Shown here: piece after piece, positions 44,411 to 57,544 of the stretch | Position numbering within the stretch: the first letter of the stretch is position 1 | Layout of the letters: each line of letters begins with the position of its first letter | Source: Stomoxys calcitrans | Lineage: Eukaryota > Arthropoda > Insecta > Diptera > Muscidae | Assembly: GCF_963082655.1 (NCBI RefSeq) | Contig: NC_081553.1 | Location: forward strand, 128,121,736-128,185,735 | Length of the DNA: 64,000 nucleotides | Reading direction: 5' to 3' | Notes under the pieces: generated by a model | Seen by the model: the letters and a program-made list of their open reading frames with translations, nothing else | Told to the model about the DNA's origin: nothing | Databases searched by the model: none | Program-made: the position numbers and the translations under genes

Positions 44411-46368
44411 CTATAGTTAATAAACTACGGCTTTCTTGAATTTTCTTTTGGGTGCCTGGTAAATTAAAACACTTAACTAAAACACGTAGAAAAAAAAATT
44501 TTGTTTACATTTCAATACACGAGCATGAGTTTCTTAGTATGTGTTTGTTTTGTGGCCAGTCAAACGATGGTGTGAGTATTAGGCCCTTATCTCTTCCCTC
44601 TGTGCCATGCAATCAAATAACTGCTCTCTCGAAAGCAAATTATTTACAAAATAATTTTGTGACATGACCATGGAACAAGTAAACAAATATTTGCCATGAA
44701 ATGGGAACAGTTGAAATTTATTTGGAAGCCCAAACATTGCATTTTACGCACACACATACATACTCTAGGTGGGAAATTCTATGAACTTTTTTCAATTTTA
44801 TGCGGCTCTGTTATGGAGCTTTACATGCAGACCAACGATTATTTGTGTGAGACCCTAACCCTCTCTCACTCTCTGGTGAGAATTATCGTTGGCTCTGGTG
44901 TTTGCTGGCATCTAGGCTGAATGGTGGCATGTGCATGTGCGATTTGTGCGTGAATATGTGAGAATGGCTTTATTGAAATGATGATTGCAAACTTTTTAGT
45001 ATTGTCGGGGCGATTGGCTAGTGGAGGGGGATGGGTTGAGAGGCGGGTAGTGTGTTAATCACTCTCCTCCTGACATCGCTGACAGAATGTTAATGTGTGT
45101 GTTTTTTTTTATTTCATACGTTTTGGGTTTTATTTTGGCATTACGCTTTCCCCCCTTCCCTCTTTATCATTCACCAACTTTCGTTACTACAGCAGTGGTT
45201 GTTTGTGTTTTGATTGTAGTTGTTGTTGTTTTCAAAATTTTTGTTGTCGGTTAATGTCTGTGGTGTGGGTTATATACTTTGTACATGTGCATGCACAAAT
45301 TGTGTAAATGGATGGATTTATTTAAATGCACACATACATACAGACTCTCGTATATGTAGGCTCTTGTACATGACGTTCGTCAATTTGTATGTGTGTGTCT
45401 GGGTGTTATAATAATAATGTATGTGCATACACTTATAAACACATATGTACATTGCCTATATATTTATGACCATGTAAATTGTTGCGCACACACAAACATA
45501 ACTTTAGACCTTATGTGTTGCACTTTTTTGGTTATAAAAAAATATTTTGATTTGGATGCGTGTGCAAGAATTTTTTTTTGTCGTTGTTGATTAATGTCTG
45601 TATACGTGGATATGAATGTGTGTAGGTGATAACATTTGCTATGTATTATAATTGCAATCGTAAAATACTCCAACAACAGGACAAGGGTGCTTTAGCATGC
45701 TTGAAAGCAAAGCCCATAAATGAAACCGTTGAAGTATGGGGGTTTTTTTTTTATATAATTTAAGGCATGGTAGATCAAGAGGGGGACCAAATCTTTGCGG
45801 CCCTAAACAACACTAAAAAGGGGTTTCACTATTGAATACTTTTGTAATACCTTATCATCTCCCCAGAAATCCTAGTAAATTTTGGCCCCTTTTGAAAAAT
45901 TCTCTTGTTAATATGTATATCATGAAAACCATTCCTTTGTCATTTTCCTTTATGCAAGGTTTAAAAAATAGTCATATACATACTAACGTTTTATAAAAGC
46001 ATTTATATACAAACGTATTAAAGTTTATATATACTTGTATATAGTAGTTATATACATATATATGTGTGGTATGTGTGGAGTTTATGTACGCTTAATCTGA
46101 CATTGTCTGGAGGTTGTGTGGTTACATGGGGGGACTTTAATTATTTTGAGGTTGCTGTCAGATAACAATTCGTTTTTTTAAACACACACAATGACAATAA
46201 AAACCAGAAGACAAATAACGATGCCACTTGCAGTTTTAAACTTTGAGCATGTCCCGTTAAATTTGTGAATCGAAAGGTATAGTGAAAATTATCAGCATAT
46301 AATTGAAGTAAGAATATTTTTTTCTCACTCCTTGCATAGAAATTTTAAATAATTTTAGAGACAAAAAA
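44411..46368. other. Non-coding stretch, unique AT-rich DNA
   Basis: GT/TG- and TTG-rich tracts at 45090-45620 and TATATA-rich DNA at 46000-46070. Open frames are short and of simple composition. No gene is supported. Confidence 0.5.
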
Positions 46369-47826
46369 ACAAGTAAAATGGCGTTAAATTCTTTGGATAC
46401 CCACCACCTCGGATATATATGTAAACCACCTCTCGTCAAAATCCAGTGAAAAATGTATACCTTATACCCCATAGCAGCTATATCGAAATATGTTCCGATT
46501 TAGATCAAATACTAATAAATACAAGTCATTGTTCAATTGGTCTTTTTAGTAGCTATATCTAAAAATAAATTGATCTTAACCATATACTACACGGATGTCG
46601 AAAAGCTTAACATAAGTCAATGTGTCAAATTTCATTGATATCGGATTAAAAATGCGGCCAAAACTTTAAATCGAGATATCGGTCTACATGGCAGCTATAT
46701 CCGAATTTGGACCAATCCAAGTCAAATTGCAGAAATATGTGGAAGGGCCCAACCTAACTCACTGTTCCAAATTTCGGCGACATCGGACAATAAATGCGAC
46801 TCTTATGGGCCCAAAACCTTAAATCGAGAGATCGGTCTGTATGGCAGCTATATCCAAATCTGAACCGTTATGGGCTAAACAGAAGATGGATGTCGAGTGG
46901 CCTCACACAACTCACTGTCACAAATTTTGGCGACATCGGACAATAAATGCGCCTCTTATGGGCCCAAAACCTTAAATCTAGAGATGGGTGTATATGGCAG
47001 CTATATTTAAATTTCAACCGATCTGAGCCAAATTGAGGAAGAATATCGAGGGCCCTAACATAACTCAATGTCCCAAGTTTCAGCAAAATCGGATAATAAA
47101 TATGGCTTTTATGGGCCTAAGACCCTAAATCGGCGGATCGGTCTATATGGCAGCTATATCCAAATCTGGACCGATCTGAGCCAAATTGAGGAAGGATGTC
47201 GAGGGCCCTACCACAACTCTCTGTCCCAAATTTCGGCTACATCGGACAATAAATGCTCATTATATGGGTTCAATACCAAGAGATCGGTCGATATTGCAGC
47301 CATATCCAAATCTGGACCGATCTAAGCCAAATTGAAGAAGGATGTTGAGGTCCCTAACACAGCTCACTGCACTAAATTTCGGCAAAATCGGATAATAAAT
47401 GTAGCTTTTATGGGCCTAAGACCCTAAATCGGCGGATCGGTCTACATGGCAGCTATATGTGTGTCGAGGGGCTCAACTTAACTCACTTTCCCAAATGGGC
47501 CTAAGACCCTAAATCGGCGGATCGGTCTATATGGGGGCTATATCAAGTTGTAGTCCGATATAGCTCATCTTCGAATTTAACCTGCTTATGGACAAAAACA
47601 GAATCTGTGCAAAGTTTCAGCTCAATATCTCTCTTTTTAGAGACTGTAGCGTGATTTTAACATACAGATAGACGGACAGACGGATGGACATGTCTAGATC
47701 GTTTTAGATTTTTACGCTGATCAAGAATATATATACTTTTTAGGGTCGAAAATTGATATTTCGATGTGTTGTAAACGGAATGACAAAATGAATATACCCG
47801 CATCCTTTAGTGGTGGGTATAAAAAG
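46369..47826 (-). mobile_element. DINE-1/Helitron-like element, family A
   Basis: ACAAGTAAAATGGCGTTAAATTC at the left and TAGTGGTGGGTATAAAAA at the right. The interior has several family-A units (AAATCGGCGGATCGGTCTATATGG, GACATCGGACAATAAATG). The terminal domain lies at 47580-47820 with ACGGACAGACGGATGGACATGTCTAGATCG and TCAAGAATATATATAC. Confidence 0.78.
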
Positions 47827-47936
47827 GTATGTGTAAGCCGAATCTGATCTAGTCCCAAACACAATTTCAAGTATCTGGGGGAAGCCAAACCTCAAAAAAA
47901 CCGGCGGACATAAGTTTAAAAAAATATTTTTAATAA

Positions 47937-48172
47937 CCTGGTTGCCCAAAAAGTTATTGCGGATTTTTTAAAAGAAAGTAAATACATTTTTAAAAAATAT
48001 TAGAAAGAACTTTAATCAAATATTCTTTTTTTACACTTTTTTCTAAAGCAAGCTAAAAGTAACAGCTGATAACTGACAGAAGAAAGAATGTAATTACAGA
48101 GTCACAAGCTGTGAAAAAATTTGTCAACGCCGACTATATGAAAAATCCGCAATTACTTTTTGGGCAACCCAA
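47937..48172 (-). mobile_element. Mariner-type MITE, copy 2 (236 bp)
   Basis: Reverse orientation relative to 27881-28117. The high-coordinate end is perfect (TTTTTGGGCAACCCAA). The low end is mutated (CCTGGTTGCCCAAAAAGTTATTGCGG). The interior is collinear with copy 1 with about a dozen differences. TA follows at 48173-48174. Confidence 0.85.
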
Positions 48173-48200
48173 TATTTAGGATATAGCAAAGCTATGAATA

Positions 48201-48455
48201 GCAACTTGCTCTTGAACATTCCACTAAGGAATTGGGGCAAAACTCTCACCAATGATTACAATCCGGTTCAAGTTTAAGCTCAATGATAAGGGGCCACCTT
48301 TTTATAGCCGATTGCGACACCTCTTTGGAGAGAAGTTTTACATTAGGAGGGGAAAACCAACGCGGAAAATTTTTTCTGATGGTCCCGCCAGGATTCGAAC
48401 CCAGACTTTCAGCGTCATAGGCGTACATGCTAACCTCTGCGCTACGGTGGCCTCC
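48201..48455 (-). mobile_element. tRNA-derived SINE
   Basis: The tail (CTTGAACATTCCACTAAGG) is at the low end. The body is shortened, and the head is complete: B box (complement of GGATTCGAACCC, about 48390-48401) and A box (CGTAGCGCAGAGG, about 48435-48447), ending GGAGGCCACC at 48455. Confidence 0.8.
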
Positions 48456-49787
48456 TATCAGTTTTTACTGATAAGTATTTAATAAAAAAGATTCCTATTT
48501 GCAAGAAAGGCAACGTTCTTGTGAATTTTAAAATTTAAGATTTTACCCATGTCCATGCAATGCATTTTCACAAATACAAACACTTTCTCACAAAAAAATA
48601 CCTATGAATTTTGAAATGCCAAAATTAAAAAAAAAATTTTAGCTGGCCTAGGCGAAATTTTCAATAATTTCTTTTTTTTATCGGCCGTGGGCGTTCTTTG
48701 CAAATGTGCCTATTTTTTGGGTATGTATTCATTATCAGCAACTTGTGTTTGTTATCATGGAAATTTCCGCAAAAAATGCAACTTTTAAGTGCGTGCAGTA
48801 TTGCTTGATGTCTTACAATGTTTTTGACGATTTTTGACATGACAAGTTAAACAACTTGGACGGACGTGCTTACATGGCAGAACAAAAAATTCGTTTCGAT
48901 AGCTTTGCCATCGCAACGACACACATTGTTTTTCGGACAAAAAGCAAAAAGTTTGATAACAAAAATGCTCAACCCACGCAAATAAACGCAATTTCCTGAA
49001 TCTGAGAATGTCAGCAAAAAAAAAACAAAACATAAACGCGAAATAAATTATTTCGCACACAAACAAATTGCAATGGAAGTACATACCAAAAGAGAGTGAT
49101 TTTTGGGGTCACGCACGAATTTTATTAAAAAAAAAAACAAACCGCAGAAATTTACTTAATGGACTTTCCTTGTTTTTGAAGGCAACACTAGTAAAGTTTT
49201 AAATGTTTTTCCTTTTTTCCCTAATAGTTTTAATTGTATACATCGCTAAACGCAAATTACAACTTAAAATTCTTCTTCATTTTCTTGAATGACCTTTCCA
49301 CTAATGCAACAATTATGTGATGATATCAATTTCATTGCAGATGGCTGCTCAACTCCCTCCACAGGGTTAGGATAGGTTGTCTATTTTTGTTTTTCTTTTC
49401 GTATGGCTTTGCAAATGTTACAAGTGTATAATTAAAAAAATACAGAACAGTAAATGGGGCAAATCAAACAAACGATTTGCCCCAAACTGAATTTTATGTG
49501 ACCGTTGGTCTATAATTTTCGATGAAACTTTTCCCCCCTTTTTTTTTTGCTTTGTAATCCTATAATTTAGTGAAACATTAAACTGGTTGTTTTTCAAACA
49601 AAACTTTCTTTTTTAATGATGGGCAATTGCTGTCCTACAAAACATTTGAAAATCAATTTAAATTTGAAATTATTTTAATGCAATTTATTACAGTTATGGG
49701 AAAATCAACAAAAGTAGCAAAAGTGTGGAGAATATATTCAAATATTTTAATTTGACCTTAAAACTTGCAATCAATGAAGTGAATTTG
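48456..49787. other. Non-coding stretch
   Basis: AT-rich unique DNA with homopolymer runs. Nothing recognised. Confidence 0.45.
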
Positions 49788-50668
49788 TTTTATACCATCA
49801 TTCTAGACATTCTGAGTCGATCTAGCCATATCCGTCCGTCCGTCTGTCCGAAATCACGATAGCAGTCGAACGCGAAAAGCTGCCATCTTGAAATTTTGCA
49901 TAGATGCTTAATATTGATGTAGATCGTTGGGAATTGCAAATGGGCTATATCGGTTCTGATTTGCATATAGCTCCCATATAAACCGATCTCCCGATTTTAC
50001 TTCTTGAGCCCCTGGAAACCGCAATAGTTGTTATAACTTCCAACAACTGTGCAAAATACGGTCCAAATCGGTAAAGAACCTGATATGACTCCCATGTAAA
50101 CCGGTCTCCCAGAGAAGCCATTGTTTTGTACAACAGCTTCTCTCACGACCTTCATTATACCTGTCTAATATGGTCTAAATCGGTCAAGAACCTGATATAG
50201 AATCATCCGATTTGAATTCTTAAGCCCCTGGAAGTCTCAATTTGCATCCTATTTAGCTGCAGTTTTGCATATGGTGTTCTGTTATGACTTCCAACAACTC
50301 TATTTAGTACGGTCGAAATCGGTCCATAACCTGATATAGCTATCATATAAACCGATCTCTCGTTTTGACATCTGGAGTCCATACAAGCCGCAATTTTGTG
50401 ACCAATGTGGCTGAAATTTTGCACTTAGTGTTCTGTTATGATTTCCCAAATCGGTCAAGAACCTGATATAGCTCCTATGTAAACCGGCCTATCGATCATC
50501 CTGTTCGGTTACTAGAGCTTTAATTTTAGCTGGTTTGGCAGAAGTTTGGTATGTAGGATTAATTGATGCCTTTCAATTAAATTTATTTTGAATTAACTTT
50601 TAGCAGAATCCATGGTGGTGGGTTCTCAAAATTCGGCTCGGCAGAACTTAGCACGCTTTTACTTGTTT
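49788..50668 (+). mobile_element. DINE-1/Helitron-like element, family B
   Basis: TTTTATACCATCATTCTAGACATTCTGAGTCGATCTAGCCATATCCGTCCGTCCGTCTGTCCG at the left. The interior has CAACAACTGTGCAAAATACGGTCC-type units. The right end is GTGGTGGGTTCTCAAAATTCGGCTCGGCAGAACTTAGCACGCTTTTACTTG. The part of the terminal domain between TATACC and the target-specific region is shortened. Confidence 0.72.
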
Positions 50669-51609
50669 GGGACTCCCCCGTAGACGAGTTGGTGGCTTGC
50701 TTGACGTGCCAGTCCTTGGGCTCTGGGTAGATTGAATATGAAAGACCATCGATCAAAGATACGAGAAAGGTGGGATCTGTGGGTCTGGTATGTTTAAAAG
50801 GGTGGGTCAGTTTGTGTGGACGAAAACGATGTACGATGTATACTAAGAAAATTTCCCCCATGTCACCATATGTCTTATATCAAAATTGAGCTTTCATCTT
50901 TTAACTAAAAAGACCGTCCATAACTTATTTATCTTCAACAGCCAGACGAAGCGGCAGAAGGATCCTTCTCTATGTGCTTTCGTCCGATTTGGATTTCCAT
51001 ATAGTTTGTCTGTCTGTCCTTTTTTTTTGTAATCAAGCTGGATGTCTCATTTCTCGTCCGATCATCCCGAAATTTCCCACATATCACTTTTTTAGTCTAA
51101 AGGAAGCGGGTTCGGATTTAGATAAAATCCCACATATATTGTACATATTGCTCGATTTATGTATATAAGGACGTAGTAATCAAAATTTGAAAGAGGTTCG
51201 CATGAAATGTGCTATTGCCCATTTAAATACACCTCGCCATATTTTCAAAATACGCTCCTCGAATGCCCCTTATCATAATTCAAAAAAGTTTGGCTGCCCT
51301 TAGTTGAGACAAAAAATTTAAAAAAAAAATACTTGGTTCAGGAAGTGTTTGGAGTAGAGGTGCAAGTGAGTTGTGATTAGTTGTATCACGCGTGAGTCAC
51401 ATGATTCGTGAGTGAAATCCAAATCTTATCACGTGATCGTGAGTGAGGGTTATGAATTAAAATTCTTCGTGCGTGAGCGTGAATCACCACTCACACGAAA
51501 ATCATGATTTGGGGTTGATATTCAATTTTGCTTTCGGAAAAGTCCTAAAAATTTTTAATTGTTTAGCGAGGGAAATTTGACATCAATGAATTGTTTTTGT
51601 TTCTATATC
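50669..51609. other. Unassigned stretch with GTGAGT-rich block
   Basis: 51355-51505 has a dense set of GTGAGT, TGAGTCAC, CACGTGATCGTGAGTG and TGATTCAC-like words on both strands. Elsewhere nothing is recognised. Confidence 0.4.
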
Positions 51610-51990
51610 AAAACGCGTTGCTATATTCGTCATTCTGTTTGTAACATCTCGAAATATACGTCTAAAGGACCCATAAAGTATATATTCTTTATCGTCATGA
51701 CATTTTGAGTCGAACTAGCTATGTCCGTTCGTCTGTCTGTCCGTCCGTCTGTCCCGTATGTCTATCGAAAGCACGTTAACTTTTGAAGGAGTGAAGATAG
51801 GCTCTTGAAATTTTGCACAAATACCTTGTTTAAGTGTAGGTCGGTTGGGATTGTAAATGGGCCAAATCGGCCCATGTTTTGATATAGCTGCCATATAAAC
51901 CAATCTTGGGTCTTGACTTCTTGAGCCTCTAGATAGCGCAATTCTCATCCGATTTGATACAAATTTTGTACAACGGCTCCTCCCATGGCT
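51610..51990 (+). mobile_element. DINE-1/Helitron-like fragment, family B
   Basis: ATATTCGTCATTCTGTTTGTAACATCTCGAAATATACG, AAAGTATATATTCTTTATCGTCATGACATTTTGAGTCGAACTAGC, GTCCGTCCGTCTGTCC, then one unit (CTTGGGTCTTGACTTCTTGAGCCTCTAGATAGCGCAATTC). The right part is missing. Confidence 0.7.
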
Positions 51991-54589
51991 TCAACATAGG
52001 TATGCCATTTCCTTCACTATAAGCAAAATGCTACTTTTTCGCCTATTGTTGGAGCTAGCTCAGCCACATTTCGACGTTGGTTAGAACAGAAGTCTCACTC
52101 ATTGTGTGAGTTATCAGATCACTATTTTTGGGAATACATAATCATGTCGGTAAATGGCCGTCGTTCTAGCTGATCATCACAAATTAATTTCCAGTAAATC
52201 GGATAAGGATTGCTTTCTAATGGTGCTTTAGATGTCAAATCAGGAGGTCTAGTAATGTGGAATGAATTTATTCATTGAGAATGTCAATACCATCAAGTTC
52301 CTTTACAGTGTATAAAAGTTTGTATCAATATTTCGAAATAAGTATAACCTCTTCATATGGCGGCAAAGAGGTGATCGTAATTCAACAACACCAATTCATA
52401 TATTGACTCTTGACAATGCATTTGTTCAATCGCCATAACGTCTTTGTGATTGTTTCTTCTTGAATTAAGTCATATTAGCTGAGTTTGTAGTGTAATTCGA
52501 TCCGAATTATCAGTGCAGAAGTTGAGGTTTCGATTTCCATCAGATCCTTCGGTCTGGACAAAAATTATCTGAGTAAGCCTGATTTCGGATTGCCATAACC
52601 TAAGCCATATTGGAGTAACTATGCCTAAACCATATTGGACTAAGCCATATTGGACTAAGGATGAACACAGAATTGACCCCAACATATTATTTTTGAGTCT
52701 ATGGTCTAAGGAATGGAGGTGTTATAAAAGGAGAGACAATGTTCTGGTACCCTCATCCTAGGGGAAAGGGTAAACAAACATTTGTAAAAACATCACATAT
52801 ACTCCGCCCCCAACTGCTTTCTCTAAACATACTTATCTAGGTAGAATTTAATGTAAAATTCGTACATATATCACTTTAGATTGTATGCTGTTATTGTAGT
52901 TCATACGTTGTCATCTCATAGTCATAAGGATATTAAGGGATTTCTGCCAAGATAGACAGCAACATGACACGTGTAATGCTATTTGTTCGATATTTACTCA
53001 AATATATGGATGGCTTCAATACCAAGAAAGTTGTAGATTTCTAAGCACCACTTATTACATGACATTGCATATTTTGAATATGTATGAAATTGCAAATTTC
53101 AATGGACCAAGGTAGTGGGTGTATTTCGAATATGTGTATGTGTGTGTGTTAAGCAACGATGCACATGACTTATATTGTGTACTTTCATATTCGAAGTATA
53201 TGTGTATATATGTATGTGTGTAAATTGTTTCATTTTGTTTGTTTGTTTTCTTTTTTGAAAAAGTTTGTTGAAATGTTGTTGGTTGTTAGTTTTGGTTGTT
53301 GTCGTTGTTGCTGTTGCCGTAAAATTTCATTTTGATTCCTCAAAATTGTACATCAACTCACCGAAATCACTCACACCCAAATCTAACCATCATAGACGAC
53401 GCACACTTACGCTGAAAAACACACGCACTCAACCAAATACGCATACCCACACATACACACGCACGCACATATTCGTTGGCATAGAATATTCGTAGTCGTC
53501 ATCGTCACAGTCTTACAGCCAGTCAGCCAGCCAGCCAGCTATACAGACGTAGATAGAGCGTGGGTGGGTGTGTTTCTGTTGCTGGCTGCATCAGAGAAAT
53601 GTCGGTTGGTTCTGTTGGTAAGGGTGAGTTTCAAATGTGCATTATTTTCAACTTGTTGTTGTAGTTCTTGCTGGTGCTATTGCTGCTGCCGTCGTGGTCG
53701 TTGTTGTTGTTGTTGCCGTAGTTGTTGAATTAGTTTTGTGTGTTCATCATGAACACACACAAAAAATCCAACAAAAACAACCACAACAAAAACTATCGCT
53801 CTGTCTCTCTCTAGAATATTTAGGCTTATTTAGAGCTCTATGATTGGCCGAAAATTTTGTAACGATATTTTAGGTTTTTGTCTTTCGGGCCCTGTTTTTT
53901 TTCGGCAATACTCACGATGAGTGTAATCGAATGAAATTTGGTAGCGTGTAGCCCTAGCACTCGAGTATAATGGCACATGTGTCAGTGACTTTCTTTATGA
54001 GCAAATGATTCGTCGTCATTTTGAGTTTGAATGTTATTTTTTTTGTTAATGAGTAACCATGAACCCTGGTCGGACACACCATTATTTCGTTAGTTACCTA
54101 ATCATGAAATAAAACAAAATCCAAAAGCACTGTGACCATGAGTTTTGGGATTAAGGCCAGATATGACTATGACTGGAAGTCCAATTGAGGCAACATTTCA
54201 TGCGGGAACTATAAAATCATTTCAATCAAATTTGATAGGAATTGCATCATTTAGATGGTTCAGATATTAAAGTGGGATATCGATTCAGATGGGAACTGTA
54301 CATTAGACCGTTCCATGCTGTAGAGAAGTGTGTGCATCCATCCTCCATTTTTTCCCCTTTTGATTCAAATATGCAAAACAATATAATGGCGCTCGGATAA
54401 CGATAAAGACGTGACATAAAGACGTCCAAAGTTAGATGTAGTGCTTCTAAGGAAACCAGTTAAGGATTTAAGATCCTAGCATGAAATACGTAAGCAAAGT
54501 ACATGTTTATATAGATTTTTGGTTGAAGCATCAACTGTACCGAGTGCCACTACTGTGGCTGTGACAATTAGCATTCAGTTAATTCTTGC
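51991..54589. other. Non-coding stretch, mostly unique DNA
   Basis: It holds a short tandem CATATTGGACTAAGC (52600-52662), GT-rich DNA at 53130-53225, TTG/GTT triplets (53270-53310, 53650-53720) and CA-rich DNA (53440-53465). No gene is supported. Confidence 0.5.
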
Positions 54590-55043
54590 ACAACAGCCAA
54601 TTTATAGGGATACAATTTAAGGTCTCGATGGAGAATTCGTCGAACAATGGTGTCTGAAATTCCCATAATAGCTGCGTGTTTGCGAGCCGAACGCCGGGGA
54701 GAACGCATAACTAACTGCCTCACTCTTTCGATATTTTCCGGAGTTCTGAATGTCCGTTGAAGTTCATTTCTGGGTTCAGCGACACTTTCACACTACAGAA
54801 ATGAGTTAACCCACGACAGAATCGAATTACTGCATGTTGCGTGAGCGACCGTTAGAATATAATCTTTCGGCGGCGAAGACGTGTTGCTTCCCAAACCAGG
54901 GCGTGATGTTAAGTAAATGTAGAGAGAAACTAACTTGCTGAATTCCACCCCCCCCCCCACATATGCGCGCCTCTCGACCACCTCCCCGCCCAACTCACCG
55001 CTAGGGAGTTTTTTCAAATAAGTAAATTTCCTCCCGCACCCTG
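54590..55043 (-). pseudogene. Tc1/mariner-type transposon, 5' end and N-terminal transposase fragment
   Basis: Minus strand, from the TA-preceded end CAGGGTGCGGGAGGAAATTTACTT (55043 downward). A leader is followed by SVAEPRNELQRTFRTPENIE, RVRQLVMRSPRRSARKHAAI, MGISDTIVRRILHRDLKLYPYKLAVVQELTE. This is the paired helix-turn-helix DNA-binding part of a Tc1/mariner-superfamily transposase. The catalytic DDE region and other end are absent. A 10-12-C run lies in the leader (about 54946-54958). Confidence 0.82.
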
Positions 55044-55062
55044 TACATATCTTAACATGGAA

Positions 55063-56526
55063 TTTTTATACCCTCCATCATAGAATGGGGGGTAAAAAAA
55101 TTTCGTCATTCCTTTTGTAACACATCGAAATATTGATCTGACTCCCAACAAGGTATATATATTCTTGATCGTCTTTACATTCTAAGTCGATTTAGCCCTG
55201 TCCGTCCGTCTGTCCGTTGATAGCACGCTCGAAGCTAGGAAACTTTGCTCGAATACTTTCTATAAGTATGAGTCTATTGGGATTATAAATGGGATATATT
55301 GGTCAGTGTTTTGATATAGTTGTCATATAAACCGATCCTGGATCTTAACTTCTTGAGCTCCTGGGGGCTACAATTCTGATCCGATTTGGCTGAAATCACC
55401 TGGTATTTTTTATATCCACCACCGTAGGATAGGGGGTATATTAATTTAGTCATTCCGTTTGCAATACATTAAAATATCAATTTCCGACCCTACAAAGTAT
55501 ATATACTTCGGATCGTCGTAAAATTCTAAAACGATTTAACGATGTCCGTGTGTCTGTCCGTTCGTCTGTTGTAATCACTCTACATCCTTCAAAAATTGAG
55601 ATATTGAGCTGAAATTTGATGCACGCTGGTTAAGTTCTTGAACAGGCCTAATCGGACTATATTTAGATATAGCTGCCAAATAGACCGATATCCTAATAAA
55701 GAGTCTGAAGCGAATAGAAGCTTTAGTTTTTATTCGATTTCGCTGAAATTTTAAATTCAAATTCAACAATGACTTATATTTATTCGATCACTCAATATCT
55801 GTGTCGAATTTGGGTGCATAAATTATCCAATTTTCTCCGGATTGTGGCGAAAGGGGGTTTTCATTTATACCCAAGGTGGTGGGTGTGCAAAGTTCGGCCC
55901 GGCCGAACTTAATGCCTTTTTACTTGTTTTACTTTCAACAACTGTGACAACTATGGTCTAAATCAGTCTGTATCCTGATATAACTGTCATATAAACCTAT
56001 TTCACGGTTAGACTTCTTGAGCCTCTTCAGGGCGCAATTGTTATCCAATTTGGTTGAAATTTTGCACGTGGTGTTTTGGTACGACTTCCAACAACTGTGC
56101 TAAGTATGGTCTAAATGTGATATGATATAACTGCCATATGAAACGAAATCCCGATTAGACTTCTTGAGCTTCAAGAGGGAGCAATTCCTATCGTTTTGGT
56201 ATAACTCTCAACAACTGTGCTAAGTATGGTCAATGGTGCTAAGGATGATCTAAGTCGGCGCATAACCTGATTTAGGTGCCATTAAAACCGATCTTCCAAT
56301 TTGACTTTCAGAGCCTCTTGAGGGCGCAATTAATACGCAATTTTGCCTGACATTTTCGAGGTGATATTATTCTATGACTTGTTCGGCATGACAAGTATGG
56401 TCCATATCGGTCAATAACTTGATATGGCTCATATATACTTGAAAAATCATTTAAAGAATTTGACATATGCTATTTTTGTTGGAGGGTATATTCGGCCTGG
56501 ACGTACTTAGAACTCTTTTGCTTGTT
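55063..56526 (+). mobile_element. DINE-1/Helitron-like family-B element split by a family-A element
   Basis: The left part (55063-55410) starts TTTTTATACCCTCCATCATAG, has TATATATATTCTTGATCGTC and GTCCGTCCGTCTGTCCG, and ends GGCTGAAATCACCTGGTATTTTT. After a family-A element the unit resumes exactly in register (TTTTACTTTCAACAACTGTG) and ends at TTCGGCCTGGACGTACTTAGAACTCTTTTGCTTG (about 56490-56524). Confidence 0.75.
55411..55929 (+). mobile_element. DINE-1/Helitron-like family-A element, nested
   Basis: It is complete at both ends: TTATATCCACCACCGTAGGATAGGGGG to GTGCAAAGTTCGGCCCGGCCGAACTTAATGCCTTTTTACTTG. The terminal domain ACCCTACAAAGTATATATACTTCGGATCGTCGTAAAATTC is intact, but the interior has only about one unit. 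It sits between an A and T-run of the family-B unit without an obvious target duplication, as Helitrons do. Confidence 0.78.
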
Positions 56527-57540
56527 TTAGTTTGCTTTTTAAAACTATAGTCATTATGATATACTTGCCCGACATTTGTGTAATGCTTACCTACAAGAAG
56601 AAAATGAGAAAAATAAGTTAGATTAATTTATTATTGTACATTGAGGTCAGGTTAAAAAGAGGATGCGTATTATAATCCATGCCACTATACACCTAAGTCT
56701 GAAATTGACTTGTTGCGTGTTCTCAAATCGAACATTATCCCCAAAGAGATCTTTATACGGAATAACATGCTACTTTCTAAACGCTAGCCATTCTATGCCC
56801 TTAAGTTGGTTCAAGTCTATTTGCCAGGAAAGCCGGGCATTAATATAAGAAATGTTCTAACGTCTCATCATTTTCTCCAAGTGGCTAACACACAGTGTCA
56901 ATTGACGCACATTTTCTGCAAAAGATGGGCTCACTTTTGCAGAAAATGTGGTAAGTCCTATGTGTCCCGTAATGGTGCCTAAAGCCATATTTACTTCCCC
57001 GCAATATTAGTCTCGTAGTCAGTGATATAAAACCTTTATACTGATCGCCCAATTAGAAATCTTCAGATCATAAAGTCTCATTTCTACCCCAATTTCAATA
57101 AACAGCCGTGCCAAATTTGGATAAGCTTTTGAGCCCAGGAAGGGGCTTTTACAGGGGCATTTTCGCCGTCACACTGAGTTGAATGGACCATGAGTATGGA
57201 CCAGATCTGACCATATTTGTATGCAGCTGCCACAAAGCCTGTTTACCGACCGAAGGCATTGAACGCACAAAACCCACATTTCCTACCCAGCTTACGAAAG
57301 TTGGAAGAAATCCCTTAACACTCGTACTAGTTATAGTCAATATGAGAACTTACGCCCTTTTTCCTGAAATTTGAAGCACTCTTAACGAATACTACACTCT
57401 TAACGAATACTCAGAAACGACATGAAGTGAACTAGTTTTGAGTTATTCCCGGCGATTTTTTCAGTAATTTACTTGGTATTTAAGTATGTTGGTATGTTGG
57501 AAAAACCTACCGAAAATTGAGATTAGCCTACCAACCTACC
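56527..57540. other. Mixed repeat relics
   Basis: 56640-56990 shares wording with 25100-25470 (probable Jockey-type LINE 3' region, containing AGTTGGTTCA). Within it AGAAAATGTG and its inverse occur close together (56910-56950). 57030-57330 holds a degenerate family-A unit (CCAAATTTGGATAAGC, GGACCAGATCTGACCATATTTG). The rest is unrecognised. Confidence 0.4.
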
Positions 57541-57544
57541 AAAA

